From positions 1 through 5,584 of the forward strand of contig JAUYMX010000220.1 in NCBI GenBank assembly GCA_030699345.1: a stretch of 5,584 nt of DNA, read 5' to 3'. This DNA comes from Methylococcaceae bacterium. Lineage in GTDB: Bacteria > Pseudomonadota > Gammaproteobacteria > Methylococcales > Methylomonadaceae. Numbering within the stretch: position 1 is the stretch's first letter; every line of letters starts with the position of its first letter. This document shows positions 5,576-5,584 of the stretch, piece by piece. The notes below the pieces were generated by a model. That model had not been told where the DNA came from, searched no databases, and saw only the letters and a program-made list of their open reading frames with translations. The translations under genes and the position numbers were made by a program.

Positions 5576-5584
5576 GCGCGGTTC

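Overview
The window reads as a chromosomal segment of a gammaproteobacterium. Three housekeeping genes (folP, mutL, miaA) have gammaproteobacterial sequences, and mutL followed by miaA is a common order in that class. The REP-type palindromes starting GTAGGTGCGAATTC are the kind I associate with methanotrophs of the order Methylococcales. That finer placement is from memory and is not proven here.

Layout: Positions 1-142 are the end of an insertion sequence. It contains the first 22 codons of an IS5-type transposase (minus strand), a leader, and a terminal inverted repeat. Positions 243-626 encode a small secreted protein of unknown function with a strong ribosome binding site. It converges on a DedA-family membrane protein (735-1325, minus), and a terminator-like hairpin lies between them. 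Positions 1326-1714 hold no gene but are dense in structure: a perfect 24-bp palindrome upstream of the DedA gene, a head-to-head pair of REP palindromes (1516-1560), and a MITE-like element of about 125 bp (1585-1709). The MITE ends just after the folP stop codon, and its ends match the inverted repeat of the IS at the left edge.

Positions 1715-2530 (minus) are folP (dihydropteroate synthase). It is divergent across 61 bp from mutL (2592-4400, plus), a mismatch-repair protein that keeps the MutL endonuclease motif which E. coli MutL lacks. A second REP pair (4412-4467) fills most of the 79-bp gap between mutL and miaA (4480-5433, tRNA dimethylallyltransferase). After miaA there is no hfq in the remaining 150 bp. 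Instead the window ends in a promoter with a perfect TATAAT box and a GC-rich discriminator, of the type that drives stable-RNA genes.

The three enzymes do not form one pathway; they make folate precursor, repair replication errors and modify tRNA. I find no defence system, CRISPR array or obvious new multi-gene system. The notable content is the small mobile DNA: an IS end, a non-autonomous element with matching ends, and two REP doublets. The secreted protein and DedA genes look visibly more AT-rich than folP, mutL and miaA.
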